Notes: generated by a model not told the origin, from the sequence alone. Shown: positions 7,326-16,868, counted from the stretch's first letter. The stretch: DNA of 64,000 nucleotides from Helicobacter pametensis ATCC 51478 (GCF_000518225.1 NZ_KI912401.1:251478-315477), one strand, 5' to 3'. Translations and numbers: made by a program.

Positions 7326-7553
7326 TTATCCCCCACAGACTGGAGGAAGCAAAACAACCTTATCTCCATCTTGGAATATATAGTCTAGATTCTCAACGAT
7401 CTCATCATTAATAGCAACAGCGCTAAGCTTGAGCCATTCATTTAAGTGTGGGTTTTTTTGTAATTCATTTTTGAGATCCTCCAAAGAAGCAAGATCAAAA
7501 GATTGCGGCTCAAGCCCGATGGGTCCCAAGAACTCTACATAAATTTTTGCCAT
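7326..7553 (-). CDS. moaD: Molybdopterin synthase sulfur carrier subunit MoaD
   Basis: A 75-aa ubiquitin-fold protein ending in the required Gly-Gly (PPVCGG) that is adenylated and thiocarboxylated before sulfur transfer through MoaE. The start at 7553 (ATG, MAKIYVEF) follows AAGGAGG at seven bases; an upstream in-frame TTG is not used. It lies 12 bases after moeA in a ribA-moeA-moaD transcription order on the - strand. It is separated from moaE by the xerH/difH segment. Confidence 0.93.
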   Translation of the reverse strand: MAKIYVEFLGPIGLEPQSFDLASLEDLKNELQKNPHLNEWLKLSAVAINDEIVENLDYIFQDGDKVVLLPPVCGG

Positions 7554-7565
7554 AGCCAATCCTCC

Positions 7566-8825
7566 TTAAAATTGCAATAGATGAGAGAGCAAAATGATAT
7601 CAACTTCTTCCCTTGCTTTGATGCTAGAGCCATTTTCTTCCAAGAAAATGAGTGCACTAGATTGGCAAAAATTATTGATAACAGAGCTTTGCAATATTTT
7701 TTTGTTCCAAAACCCAACCTCATAGCGCCCTTGCCTAATGCTCAAATCACAGATTCTAAATTCAGCTCTAGAATCGGTTCTCTTGATCTCTTGAGCAAGA
7801 TGTGCTTTGAGTTTAGAGATATGGATGGAAGAGATTCCCAGAAGTTTTGCTATCAGTGGACGCACAAAAAGCATAAAAGTCACAGCACAAGAATTTGGAA
7901 AGCCTGGAAGACCAAAGACAAAACTTTTGTTTTGATACATACCAAAACCAACAGGTTTGCCAGGTTTGACCCTCACGCCCTTGAAGTGCATTTGACATTC
8001 TTGATGTAGCACTTCTTGAACATAGTCAAAATCACCTTTACTTGCCCCACCCGTGGTGATGAGGATATCACAATCCCTCAATGCCTCCAAAACTTGCATT
8101 CTAATTTGCTCTTTGTGATCTTTGAGGAGAGGGAAGAGCGAGACTTGGGCTCCAAGTGTCTCAGCAATTGCTTTGAGGAGGTGATTATTGACACTGCGGA
8201 CAGTATTCTCTCGTCGCTCTTCACCAATTTCCAAAATCTCATCTCCCCCACTCAAAATCGCAACTTTAGGGCGCATATAAACAGGGACAAAAACATAATT
8301 AAGTTCTGCTAGAAGACCGATTTCAAATGGAGTGATTCTGCTGCCTTTTTGAAGCAAAATCTCCCCCTCTTTATAATTTTCTCCAATTTGGCGGATCCAT
8401 TGATTGGGGATTGGTGATGGAGCATCTTGACACAAAGTGATGATTTCTCCTTGCGCGCCCTCCTCCATCTTTGTGTGCTCAACCAAGATCAGCACATCAC
8501 AACCCTGAGGCATCCTTGCCCCTGTAAAAGTTTTGATACATCCCCCTTGGATCAAGGATGGAATCTCACTCTCTCCAGCCTTATTGATACCCACAAGCCT
8601 CAAACCTTGATCATACAAAAGAGGAATATCTTGAGATGCACAAGCATATCCATCCATCGATGCGATGGGATGAGATGGCATCGTTTCCTTAGCACAGATA
8701 TCTTGCGCCAAGATGCGATTGAGCGAATCGCTCAAAAAAACATTTTCCAAGCTTTTAGTTTCTACCTCTAGCCCATCTAGGATTTCTAGACTTTCTTCAT
8801 AGCTGATGTTGTATTTTGTTTCCAT
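7566..8825 (-). CDS. moeA: Molybdopterin molybdenumtransferase MoeA
   Basis: The 419-aa product inserts molybdate into adenylyl-molybdopterin. It has the MoeA N-terminal region (PSHPIASMDGYA), the MoCF-binding domain with TTGGASKGDFDYV, the KPGKPVGFG segment and LPGFPNSCAVTF, then the C-terminal beta domain. The length is typical. It lies between ribA and moaD on the - strand and completes the late molybdenum cofactor steps found here. Confidence 0.93.
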   Translation of the reverse strand: METKYNISYEESLEILDGLEVETKSLENVFLSDSLNRILAQDICAKETMPSHPIASMDGYACASQDIPLLYDQGLRLVGINKAGESEIPSLIQGGCIKTFTGARMPQGCDVLILVEHTKMEEGAQGEIITLCQDAPSPIPNQWIRQIGENYKEGEILLQKGSRITPFEIGLLAELNYVFVPVYMRPKVAILSGGDEILEIGEERRENTVRSVNNHLLKAIAETLGAQVSLFPLLKDHKEQIRMQVLEALRDCDILITTGGASKGDFDYVQEVLHQECQMHFKGVRVKPGKPVGFGMYQNKSFVFGLPGFPNSCAVTFMLFVRPLIAKLLGISSIHISKLKAHLAQEIKRTDSRAEFRICDLSIRQGRYEVGFWNKKILQSSVINNFCQSSALIFLEENGSSIKAREEVDIILLSHLLQF

Positions 8826-8858
8826 ATTATCCCTTGTTTTTGATCTTGTATGTATGGC

Positions 8859-9452
8859 TTATGGGAGCAAATGACCCATTTTGATCTTTTTGATTTCTAG
8901 ATACTTTTGGTTGTGGCAATTACTTGGAGCGAGAATCTCCTCACGATCAACACTCACAAAAGATTTCAAAAATTTAAGCTTGAGAGGATTGTTTGTCAAT
9001 AGAGTGATTTCTGTGAGATTGAAATGCTTGAAAATCACTTCAACGATTTTGTAATCTCTTCCATCTTTGGGCAAACCCAGAGCTTCATTGGCCTCAACAG
9101 TATCCATCCCCTGATCTTGGAGCGCATAGGCATTGATTTTGTTAAAAAGCCCTATTCCCCTCCCCTCTTGGCGAAGATATAAGATCATCCCTCCTCTCTC
9201 TTGGATGAGACGCAATGCGATCTCAAGCTCTCCTCCACAATCACATTTGAGAGAATGTAGCACATCACCTGTGAGACATTCTGAATGGATTCTCACTAGA
9301 GGTTTGGCTGGAATCTGCATAGAGCTAATGACAAGATGCTCCAACTCACAATCTCTTCCATGAATATTTTGTGTCCATTCTCGAAAAGCTGTGAGTTTAA
9401 AGTCCCCATAAGGAGTAGGCAAAATTGCAGTTTGTGAAATATCAACTTTCAA
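8859..9452 (-). CDS. ribA: GTP cyclohydrolase II RibA
   Basis: The 197-aa product catalyses the first committed step of riboflavin synthesis. Zinc ligands are visible in SECLTGDVLHSLKCDCGGE, and the catalytic region includes LRQEGRGIGL. It is the single-domain form without a RibB fusion. ribA next to moa genes is also seen in H. pylori (HP0798-HP0802). It starts 33 bases upstream of moeA and is probably cotranscribed. Confidence 0.93.
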   Translation of the reverse strand: MKVDISQTAILPTPYGDFKLTAFREWTQNIHGRDCELEHLVISSMQIPAKPLVRIHSECLTGDVLHSLKCDCGGELEIALRLIQERGGMILYLRQEGRGIGLFNKINAYALQDQGMDTVEANEALGLPKDGRDYKIVEVIFKHFNLTEITLLTNNPLKLKFLKSFVSVDREEILAPSNCHNQKYLEIKKIKMGHLLP

Positions 9453-9485
9453 GGAAAATCCTTTGTTTTAAGATGCGGCGGCATT

Positions 9486-10196
9486 TTACCAACGATAAGT
9501 TGTTACAAAAAGGATTCCATCTTTTTTGGGGACATAAAAACTTTGAAATTCTCGTGTATTTTTGATTCCCAAAGCTTGGCCAAGTTTGAGATCTTGGATG
9601 ACAAATCCAATAGGATCCATCAAAAATAAAAATAACCCACCCACAAATCTAGAGCCAAAAAGCTCAGAATTATTGTTTTGGATGTAGTTGATCCCAAGAT
9701 AAAAGAGTTCACCAAAGAGAGAGCCAAGGGCTGGAGTCACAACCAAATCCTGCCAGCTTGGCGTCTCTGCAAATGCTTCGATACCATATTCCCAAAAAAA
9801 GGTCGAGCACAAAAAGCTATAAAATGTAGAAAACCCCCAATTAAATCCCGCTCGGCGTGTTTGGAGATAATAAACTGCCCCCCAGTAAGGATGCGTGATC
9901 CAATTAAGCCACCATTCATCTTTATCGACAACTGGGCCGCGTCTGACTTTTTTGAGATAATTTGAACCAAGATTTTCAATATCTTCTTTATCCCATTTAG
10001 TCACAGATTCGGGCATCAAGAACAAAATCCCAGCACCAGCCAATGATCCAGCGATAGTGAGGGCAGCACTCGTTCCCACATAACCCCATCGACTATCAGG
10101 AAGATATGCAGGAGTGCGTCTAGGATCAAAAACAGGAGAGAGATTCTCAGACATGGCAAAAGTAATCACCAAAAGAAATAAAACAATTTTTTTCAA
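9486..10196 (-). CDS. DUF3943-family envelope protein
   Basis: The 236-aa product has an N-terminal signal segment (MKKIVLFLLVITFAMS), a hydrophobic stretch around residues 45-63, and the DUF3943 core WWLNWITHPYWGAVYY followed by WEYGIEAFAETPSWQD and TPALGSLFGE. These are rich in aromatic residues, as in outer-membrane-associated proteins. Function is unknown for the family. Its start overlaps the stop of the TerB-like gene by four bases (ATGA), so translation is probably coupled. Confidence 0.75.
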   Translation of the reverse strand: MKKIVLFLLVITFAMSENLSPVFDPRRTPAYLPDSRWGYVGTSAALTIAGSLAGAGILFLMPESVTKWDKEDIENLGSNYLKKVRRGPVVDKDEWWLNWITHPYWGAVYYLQTRRAGFNWGFSTFYSFLCSTFFWEYGIEAFAETPSWQDLVVTPALGSLFGELFYLGINYIQNNNSELFGSRFVGGLFLFLMDPIGFVIQDLKLGQALGIKNTREFQSFYVPKKDGILFVTTYRW

Positions 10197-10984
10197 TGTC
10201 TAGACTCGCTAGATGAAGCAGATTGAGATTTGAGCATCTCATAAGCTTGGTGGATTTGTTGGAGTTTGAGTAGTTGCTCTCTTCCATTGAGTTTTTGGAT
10301 ATTTTTGTCATTGGTTGGAGGTTGTTTGGTCTGAGCGATAAGCTGCTGATATCTGGCATCCAAATCCTGTGTATCTCCAAAGATTTCTTTAGCCTCTTGA
10401 AGAGAGAGTTTGATGTGATTTTCTTGTGCAAAATCTTCATAAAGTCCATTGAAATCTTGATTGTCTAGCTCAAGAAGTGCAGCAATATCGATGATGGATT
10501 CCTTGGTAGCATCATTGAGCACACCATCAGCATAACCTAGGACGAAACAAAACTCCACGACTTTGAGTTTTTTTCTATATTCACCCTTACTTAGATGAGC
10601 ATATCGCTCTGTGAGATCTTGGATATTTTTGTCTGTGTTTGAAAAAAGTGCTTGGAGAATCTCATAGACTTCTTGCTTATTTCCATATTTACTCATCTCT
10701 TGAGCCATTTCTTCAAGCATTGAATTTGCGACATTTTGCTCAAGATTACAGATCTCTCCATCAGCATTAGCCACATAACCCAAAATCCCAGCCAAAGTCC
10801 CAAACTCACTTTGAGCGATTTTTTGCTCCAATGTTGGCTCTATTGCCTCTATTTGTGGAGCCATATTTTCTCTTGTAATAAAGCGTTTTTGATTATTTTC
10901 ATTGCTCATATATTCTTTGAGTGTGATGTAGAGATAATACACAACTCCTCCAGCAATCAACAAAAGCAGCACAGCTTCAACCAT
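10193..10984 (-). CDS. Membrane-anchored TerB/DjlA-like protein without a J domain
   Basis: The 263-aa product has an N-terminal membrane anchor (AVLLLLIAGGVVYYLYITL) and a TerB/DjlA-like helical domain with two acidic helix pairs (GYVANADGEICNLEQ and LGYADGVLNDATKE). The C-terminal part ends QIHQAYEMLKSQ, like the end of a J domain, but has no HPD motif. It may be a DjlA relative that cannot stimulate DnaK. It is arranged with no gap after the 88-aa membrane gene upstream and overlaps the DUF3943 gene. Confidence 0.65.
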   Translation of the reverse strand: MVEAVLLLLIAGGVVYYLYITLKEYMSNENNQKRFITRENMAPQIEAIEPTLEQKIAQSEFGTLAGILGYVANADGEICNLEQNVANSMLEEMAQEMSKYGNKQEVYEILQALFSNTDKNIQDLTERYAHLSKGEYRKKLKVVEFCFVLGYADGVLNDATKESIIDIAALLELDNQDFNGLYEDFAQENHIKLSLQEAKEIFGDTQDLDARYQQLIAQTKQPPTNDKNIQKLNGREQLLKLQQIHQAYEMLKSQSASSSESRH

Positions 10985-11251
10985 TTATTTCTCCTTTTTT
11001 CTAAAATCTTTATAAGTCACATTACGCTCTTTTGAAAACTCTTCATTGACCTCTTGGTGCTTTTTGATGTTTTCTTTGAGCTTTTCGATGTATTGATCCC
11101 TAATTGCTGAATTGGGGGATTGAAAGGGTTTGAAGAAGAGTGCAAAGAGCACAATAAAAAAGAAAATAATGCTCATTTCTTCATGGCGTGTGAGCCAAAA
11201 CCACAGACTAGCCACAGCTAGAGCAAAACAGATTTTCAGGATTGCTTTCAT
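10985..11251 (-). CDS. Small membrane protein, 88 aa
   Basis: Two hydrophobic segments (ILKICFALAVASLWFWL and IIFFFIVLFALFF) form a hairpin, followed by a charged, lysine- and glutamate-rich C-terminal helix. The start overlaps the stop of the preceding gene by four bases, and the next gene begins directly after its stop. The family is not recognised. Placement suggests an envelope function shared with the TerB-like and DUF3943 proteins. Confidence 0.65.
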   Translation of the reverse strand: MKAILKICFALAVASLWFWLTRHEEMSIIFFFIVLFALFFKPFQSPNSAIRDQYIEKLKENIKKHQEVNEEFSKERNVTYKDFRKKEK

Positions 11252-11703
11252 TTTTGATCCTTAAGCAAGGATGCATTTTTGGACAAAATGGCTCGCATGG
11301 ATTCCTCATGCCTCTTAGCCTCTATTGGCTCAAAGGGATTAAAAAAGATAGGGGTGGGCTGATGTGTGTTTTGATCTTGGATCAAGATTTGCACCACTCC
11401 AATATAAGGGATTTTAAGAATCGTTCCGATATCTTTCCCCTCTTCCAAAATCAATCCAGCCTCAAATATAAAATAATCTTTAAAAACCTCAAGCGAATCA
11501 AAGCTATATCCAGAGAGGATAAAGAATCCAATTTTGCCAATCTTATCTTTGAGTTCTTGAGTCAATGGGGGATCAAAGTGGATCAGAGATGTTTCACATG
11601 CGATAGAGAAATGCACTCCTTGAGAATGAAAAAATGTGATGAAATCCCTAGCATGTGATTCAAAGAAAGGCTGGAGGCTTTGGGGTGCGGAAAACTCAAG
11701 CAT
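11248..11703 (-). CDS. Conserved hypothetical protein, 151 aa
   Basis: A soluble alpha/beta protein without a signal sequence, starting MLEFSAPQSLQPF. It overlaps the end of pepF by eight bases and the start of the 88-aa gene by four, so it belongs to the pepF operon. In H. pylori a small conserved gene also follows pepF, which supports a real gene, but I cannot assign a function. Confidence 0.7.
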   Translation of the reverse strand: MLEFSAPQSLQPFFESHARDFITFFHSQGVHFSIACETSLIHFDPPLTQELKDKIGKIGFFILSGYSFDSLEVFKDYFIFEAGLILEEGKDIGTILKIPYIGVVQILIQDQNTHQPTPIFFNPFEPIEAKRHEESMRAILSKNASLLKDQK

Positions 11704-13462
11704 ATGCTATATCTCCTATTTTTGCCTTAAGTGCAAGAAACTCATCTAAGAGATTTTGAACTTGCTGCATCCCAACAAGCCAAAAGTCCTCACTCTCCAC
11801 ATCAAAACCAAAACAAGCGATCAAATCTCGCGGTGATTGACTGCCTCCAGCGCTTAGGAATTGAATGTATTTTGAGATAAAGTCCTGCTCATTTCCCTGG
11901 GCTTTGGCTTGTTTATAGAGGCCATAGAGGGCAAGCACAAGAAGCTGTCCATAGCTATAAGCATAGCAATAAAATGGTGAGTGAATAAAATGCGGAATAT
12001 AGCTCCACCAATAGTTATATTTTTTGGTGAGCTTGACACTTGAGCCAAACATCTTTTGATTCTCCTCTCGCCAAATGAGATTGAAATCTTGTGTTTTGAG
12101 CTCATCACTGCTTGCATGGATCCGACGCTCAAAACAAGTCATCACAATTTGTCTAAAAAGCGTTGAGAAAATATCTTCAAGCTTGCCAGCATAAAGTCCA
12201 AGCAATTCATCTTGTGAGATTTTTTCTTTCATATGATCAAAAAGCAGCATCTCAGCAAACACCGAAGCAGTTTCTGCTGTGGTCAGCGGGGTGTCCATAT
12301 TGAGATAGCCTTGTGATTTGCTCAATTCTTGATGAATCATATGTCCAAATTCATGAGCAATCGTGAAGATATCTCTACGCCCCTCTGTGTAGTTTAGCAA
12401 TACATAAGGATGAGCACTTGGGATGCAACCATGGCTAAATGCCCCTCCTCTCTTGCGCTCTTTTGGATGAGAATCAATCCATCCTTCTTGCAACGCCCTT
12501 TGTGTGATGTCATAGAAAATAGAAGAAAAAGAAGAAAAAGATTCCAAAACCAAATGAATCGCATCTTGATAGGGAATCTTCTCTTCTTTCTTGGCAATGC
12601 AAATGGGTGCGTATCGATCATAGTCTTTGAGCTCTTTGAGACCTAGTAGTTCTTTTTTGGCCAAATAATAAGTCTCCACAAGGCCATAATGCCTCTTGGT
12701 CACTTCAATCAAAGAATCCACACTCTTTTGAGTTGCGCAATTATCAAGATGTCTAAAGCTTTCTGGCTGTTCATATTTGCGTAGCTTGACTTGGATTGCA
12801 AGATCTTTGCGAATCATATTGAGCGTATATGTCAGAAAATGTGCAGATTTTTTGAGTTTCTTGGTAAAAATTTTATGAGCTTCTTTGCGCTCTTTTCTAC
12901 GAGGAGAATGAAGGGCTGCCAAAATTTCTTCTTCCCCTATTTTTTTGGTTTTTTTACCATCTTGGATTTTGAATTTCATCTGTGAAAAATGTTCATCAAA
13001 AAATCTAGAAAACGCCCCTGCCCCAAGGGGAGAAAACTCTAGAGCAATTTTTTCTTCATCCAAACTTAGACGATGGGGCTTTTCTTTGGTGAGATTGTGA
13101 AAATAGTGTGCATAGCGAGGATAGTCTCTCTTGTGTCGCTCAATCAATGCAGAATCAAGCGCACAATATTCAAGCTCAAAAAACAAAAGTGAGTTGCGAA
13201 TCTCATTACAGAGGATTTCATACTTGGCATAAATATCGCCAAGGGCACAATCTTGAGCAAAAAGCAAAAACACATAAGTTTCTATTCTTGCAAGTTGCTC
13301 TGAAATCTCCTCATATTCTTTGAAGGCATCCAAGAAGTGCTCCCCTAGTTTGCCTTGAAAAGAAGTCTGAAAAGTTTGTGCTCGTTTGCCAAGCTCTTGA
13401 GTGCAGTGCTGAAGTTCCTTTGTGTTTTGAAAAAGACTATCTAGATTCCAATGGTGTTGCAT
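11696..13462 (-). CDS. pepF: Oligoendopeptidase F (M3 family metallopeptidase)
   Basis: The 588-aa product cleaves short cytosolic peptides. The zinc motif HEFGHMIH is followed by TAETASVFAE with the third ligand glutamate, as in M3 peptidases. The C-terminus keeps the CYAYSYGQLLVLALY region. ATG at 13462 follows AAGGA by five bases; a GTG three bases earlier is less well placed. It lies downstream of kefB, the same neighbour as in H. pylori (HP0470-HP0471). Confidence 0.92.
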   Translation of the reverse strand: MQHHWNLDSLFQNTKELQHCTQELGKRAQTFQTSFQGKLGEHFLDAFKEYEEISEQLARIETYVFLLFAQDCALGDIYAKYEILCNEIRNSLLFFELEYCALDSALIERHKRDYPRYAHYFHNLTKEKPHRLSLDEEKIALEFSPLGAGAFSRFFDEHFSQMKFKIQDGKKTKKIGEEEILAALHSPRRKERKEAHKIFTKKLKKSAHFLTYTLNMIRKDLAIQVKLRKYEQPESFRHLDNCATQKSVDSLIEVTKRHYGLVETYYLAKKELLGLKELKDYDRYAPICIAKKEEKIPYQDAIHLVLESFSSFSSIFYDITQRALQEGWIDSHPKERKRGGAFSHGCIPSAHPYVLLNYTEGRRDIFTIAHEFGHMIHQELSKSQGYLNMDTPLTTAETASVFAEMLLFDHMKEKISQDELLGLYAGKLEDIFSTLFRQIVMTCFERRIHASSDELKTQDFNLIWREENQKMFGSSVKLTKKYNYWWSYIPHFIHSPFYCYAYSYGQLLVLALYGLYKQAKAQGNEQDFISKYIQFLSAGGSQSPRDLIACFGFDVESEDFWLVGMQQVQNLLDEFLALKAKIGDIAYA

Positions 13463-13518
13463 CACATTCCTTCTGAGTTGAAATTAAGTCCAAGATTTTA
13501 TACAAAAACTCCCACTCT

Positions 13519-15222
13519 TTAGTGAAAAGGGGTAGTTTTGAGTGCGGCTTGACTTAGGATTTTGGCGATTTCTTTCTTTTCATTGATAATGAGAGCAAGA
13601 TTGAGATCTTGAAGCTCTTCCTCCTCTTCTGTGGTTGTGACTTTGGCAACAATCTTGCATTGAGGGAATCTAGCCAAAATACTCTCGCAAATATTTTTGA
13701 TTTGGCTGGTGTGATCTAGGGCGATTACAACGGCTAGAGATTCTGAGAGATTGAGTTTTTCTAAAATACTTGTTTGTTCAATATTGCCAAAAATGACGCG
13801 ATCTCCATTTTTGCCACCCTCTTCAACTCGCGAGAGATTGTAGTCGATGGCAATATATGGGGTTTCTTTCTCTTTGAGAGCTTTAATCGTCTCCTGTCCA
13901 AATGTCCCATAACCACAGACAACAACATGGTTTTTAAGATCACTCTGTTTGGCTTGTGTATGGGTGAGTGTATAGTCTTCATGACTTTCTTTGGAGCGCC
14001 AAAGAAAAATAGAGGTGATATTGCGCAAATTTTTGAGGATAAAGGGTGTAGCGATCATGGAGAGAATCACCATAAGGGTTAAGGTCTGATTCATATCATA
14101 TGAGGTAAAGCTATGAGACATAATCCCCAAGTCAGTCAAGTATCCCAAGAATTCACTCTCTTGATTGATTTGCAAAAGCCCATTTTGCTGTGATAGCAAA
14201 AAAATCGCAAAAGAAAATTCACCGATTTGACAAAGTGCGAAAGCTGTTTTAAGTGAGACTTTTGCACTGCGCCCAAAACTTTTGAGAATTGTGAAAATAA
14301 TTCCCACCTTAAGACACATCACCAAGGTCAAAAGCGCCCCAATCAAGAAAAAATTTTGCATCAAAAATTCAAGATTGACTTGCATCCCAACTGTGACAAA
14401 AAACAATCCAAGCAAGATATCTCTAAAATGTGTCAAATCAGCCTCGACTTGATATTTGTATTTTGAGCTAGAGATCACCATTCCAGCGATAAATGCTCCC
14501 AAAGAATGAGAAAATTCAAAATATTCACTCAAAAGTGCTGCACCCAACACAATAAAAAGCACCGTTCCGACAAAAATCTCATCCATATGTGTATCAGCAG
14601 CAAATTTCAAAATCCGTGTGGCGATAAATTTTCCAGGGACAAAAAGAATAAAAAGCACAACGATGGCAGAAATGATCGTTTTGACAAGAAGAGGTGTGAA
14701 TTCTGCATCTTTATTGCCAAGCATTGCCACCATCAAAAGGATGGGAATCACCGCAATATCTTGCATAATCAAGATTCCCACAGAATTTTTGCCATATCCT
14801 GTGCCAATAGCTTTGCTTTCTTCAAAGCTCTTCAATACGATTGCTGTTGATGAGAGTGAAAGCGCACAGGCTGTAGTGATGGAGGTCACAGCATTTGCTC
14901 CAAACAAATAATGTGAAATTAGATAGAAAATCGTTGTCGTCGCAGCCACTTGGAGTCCACCAAAGAGCAAAACTTCTTGTTTCATAGATCTAATCCTAGA
15001 GAAGCTAAACTCCAAGCCAATCATAAACATCAAGAAAACGATTCCAAATTCTGCGATGTGATTGAGGCTGCCTGCATCAGAAATCGCACGCAAATCAAAG
15101 GCATAGACAATAATTGTGCCTGTCACTATGTATCCAATGATCACTGGAATATCAATCCGTTTAAACAAGATATTAATAATCACAGCGATCCCCAATGCTA
15201 ATACGCCGATTGTAAAGCTCAT
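13519..15222 (-). CDS. kefB: KefB/KefC-type potassium/proton antiporter
   Basis: The 567-aa product has about twelve membrane segments of the CPA2 exchanger family in the first 400 residues. A C-terminal cytosolic TrkA-N domain follows, with the dinucleotide loop VVVCGYGTFGQE. It probably exchanges potassium or sodium for protons and is gated by nucleotides or glutathione-type ligands. RBS AAAGGA precedes ATG 15222. It is divergent from the histidine kinase gene across 81 bases that must hold both promoters. Confidence 0.88.
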   Translation of the reverse strand: MSFTIGVLALGIAVIINILFKRIDIPVIIGYIVTGTIIVYAFDLRAISDAGSLNHIAEFGIVFLMFMIGLEFSFSRIRSMKQEVLLFGGLQVAATTTIFYLISHYLFGANAVTSITTACALSLSSTAIVLKSFEESKAIGTGYGKNSVGILIMQDIAVIPILLMVAMLGNKDAEFTPLLVKTIISAIVVLFILFVPGKFIATRILKFAADTHMDEIFVGTVLFIVLGAALLSEYFEFSHSLGAFIAGMVISSSKYKYQVEADLTHFRDILLGLFFVTVGMQVNLEFLMQNFFLIGALLTLVMCLKVGIIFTILKSFGRSAKVSLKTAFALCQIGEFSFAIFLLSQQNGLLQINQESEFLGYLTDLGIMSHSFTSYDMNQTLTLMVILSMIATPFILKNLRNITSIFLWRSKESHEDYTLTHTQAKQSDLKNHVVVCGYGTFGQETIKALKEKETPYIAIDYNLSRVEEGGKNGDRVIFGNIEQTSILEKLNLSESLAVVIALDHTSQIKNICESILARFPQCKIVAKVTTTEEEEELQDLNLALIINEKKEIAKILSQAALKTTPFH

Positions 15223-15303
15223 TAATGTCCTTTGTATATTTGTATCTCTGGATAAAAGCGTTGAATTTTTAAGGAATTTTACTTAAACTTTTTGAGATGA
15301 AAA

Positions 15304-16836
15304 ATGGAGAAAAAAATGGGTGTTTATGATTTGCTTTCTGAGCGCTTTGGAAAGATGAAAAGTGCGATTCTTGGGACTTCCCTACATAGAAAAACCAAGA
15401 TTTTGTTGATCAATATTGCGATTGGTTTATTTTTGATTGTAAGTACAAATCTCATCGCTCTCTTTGGCTTAAAATATGATTATGATTCAAGCTTTTTGCA
15501 TCAAGAGCAAAAACTCAAACAACTCATTGTGATCCAAAATATCTATTCTTCGATTTTGGCAGATTTCCTCAATCACAAATCAATCAAAGAAGGACTCAAA
15601 GATCTCAGAGAAGCTTGGGGTGTGTTTGTCTCCATCCAAGAAGAAGAAAATTATGGCAGTAGGTTTAAAGAGATTTATGCTGAGATTTTTTTGGATTATT
15701 CAAAGCAGATGAAACGCTTGATGGATTATGAGAGTCAAATCGCGACGATTATCAATCAACGCTTAGCTATGCGACCAAGCTTGAGCATAGGCGAGTTTCA
15801 AGAGATTGGCTTCTCTCTCAATACCCTACTCCATCAAGCAATCCAGCTTCGTATCGAAGTGCTTAACCTCAAAAAAAATGCAACCAATTCACTTTTTAGA
15901 ACCTCTATGCTACTCATCAGTGTACTCATAGGTTTGATCGTGCTTACAACATTGTTTTTCTCCCAAATCATCATCTCCTCCATTCAAGACCTGCATGGAT
16001 CGCTTGAAGAGGCAGTATTTCAGAAAACAAAAGAATTGCACGAACTCAACGATGCCCTCCAGCAAAAGATCAACCAAGCACTCAAAGAATCTCGCCAAAA
16101 AGATCAAGTCATGTATCAGCAGGCACGCTTGGCATCCATTGGGGAGATGATCCAAAATATTGCACATCAATGGAGGCAACCACTCAATTCTCTGATTTTG
16201 ATCATTCAAAGCTATAAGCTCAAATACGATCATCAGAGACTTTCTCAAGATTTTATTGATTCACAAACACAGCGAGCTTTGAGAATCGCCAAAAATATGT
16301 CTGACACGATTGAAAATTTTCGCAATTTTTTTCGCCCACACAGTGTGCGAGAATCATTTAGTTTGCGCAAAGGAGTTGAAGATTCTCTTGATATTTTGCA
16401 AGCCAATCTCAAAAATAGCAATATTGATGTATATGTCTCTATTGATGAGCGTATATGTTTGTTTGGATATGAAAATGCCTTCACACAAGTTGTGCTAAAC
16501 CTTATCAATAATGCCAAAGATGCGATTGTGGCAGAAGAAATCTCACATGGAGTGATTGAAGTCTCAGCAATGGATGATCAAGAAAATATTTTTCTAACAA
16601 TTAGAGACAATGCAGGAGGAGTGAAGATCAAAGAGATCGATAAAATCTTTGATCCATATTTTACAACTAAGCACAAATCTGTCGGGACTGGCGTTGGACT
16701 CTATATGGTTAAGCAGATTATCGAAAAACAACTAGAGGGGAAAATTTCTGTTCAGAATCGAGATTGGGTGAGTAAAATAACACACAAGACTTATAGGGGT
16801 GCATCTTTTGAAATTTTTTTACCATACAATACCTGA
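15304..16836 (+). CDS. Sensor histidine kinase
   Basis: The 510-aa product has two membrane segments (about residues 35-56 and 200-222) enclosing a periplasmic domain, then a coiled coil. The dimerisation box is IAHQWRQPLNSL (phospho-acceptor His288), and the ATPase domain has NLINNAKDAI, DNAGGV and GTGVGLYM. The HQWRQPL form is common in Campylobacterota kinases. An alternative ATG at 15316 has a better-spaced GGAG, so the protein may be four residues shorter. It is followed by a tandem repeat and a response regulator, its likely partner. The signal sensed is unknown. Confidence 0.88.
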   Translation: MEKKMGVYDLLSERFGKMKSAILGTSLHRKTKILLINIAIGLFLIVSTNLIALFGLKYDYDSSFLHQEQKLKQLIVIQNIYSSILADFLNHKSIKEGLKDLREAWGVFVSIQEEENYGSRFKEIYAEIFLDYSKQMKRLMDYESQIATIINQRLAMRPSLSIGEFQEIGFSLNTLLHQAIQLRIEVLNLKKNATNSLFRTSMLLISVLIGLIVLTTLFFSQIIISSIQDLHGSLEEAVFQKTKELHELNDALQQKINQALKESRQKDQVMYQQARLASIGEMIQNIAHQWRQPLNSLILIIQSYKLKYDHQRLSQDFIDSQTQRALRIAKNMSDTIENFRNFFRPHSVRESFSLRKGVEDSLDILQANLKNSNIDVYVSIDERICLFGYENAFTQVVLNLINNAKDAIVAEEISHGVIEVSAMDDQENIFLTIRDNAGGVKIKEIDKIFDPYFTTKHKSVGTGVGLYMVKQIIEKQLEGKISVQNRDWVSKITHKTYRGASFEIFLPYNT

Positions 16837-16868
16837 TCATACAAGCTTGACCTGATCATACAAGCTCG
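16831..16868 (+). repeat. Tandem 19-bp direct repeat between kinase and regulator genes
   Basis: Two head-to-tail copies of ACCTGATCATACAAGCTTG (16831-16849 and 16850-16868) differ at one base. The first copy includes the kinase stop codon. The palindrome TGATCA occurs in each. It lies 42 bases before the response regulator start and could be an operator, for instance for autoregulation, or a recent duplication. Confidence 0.85.
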
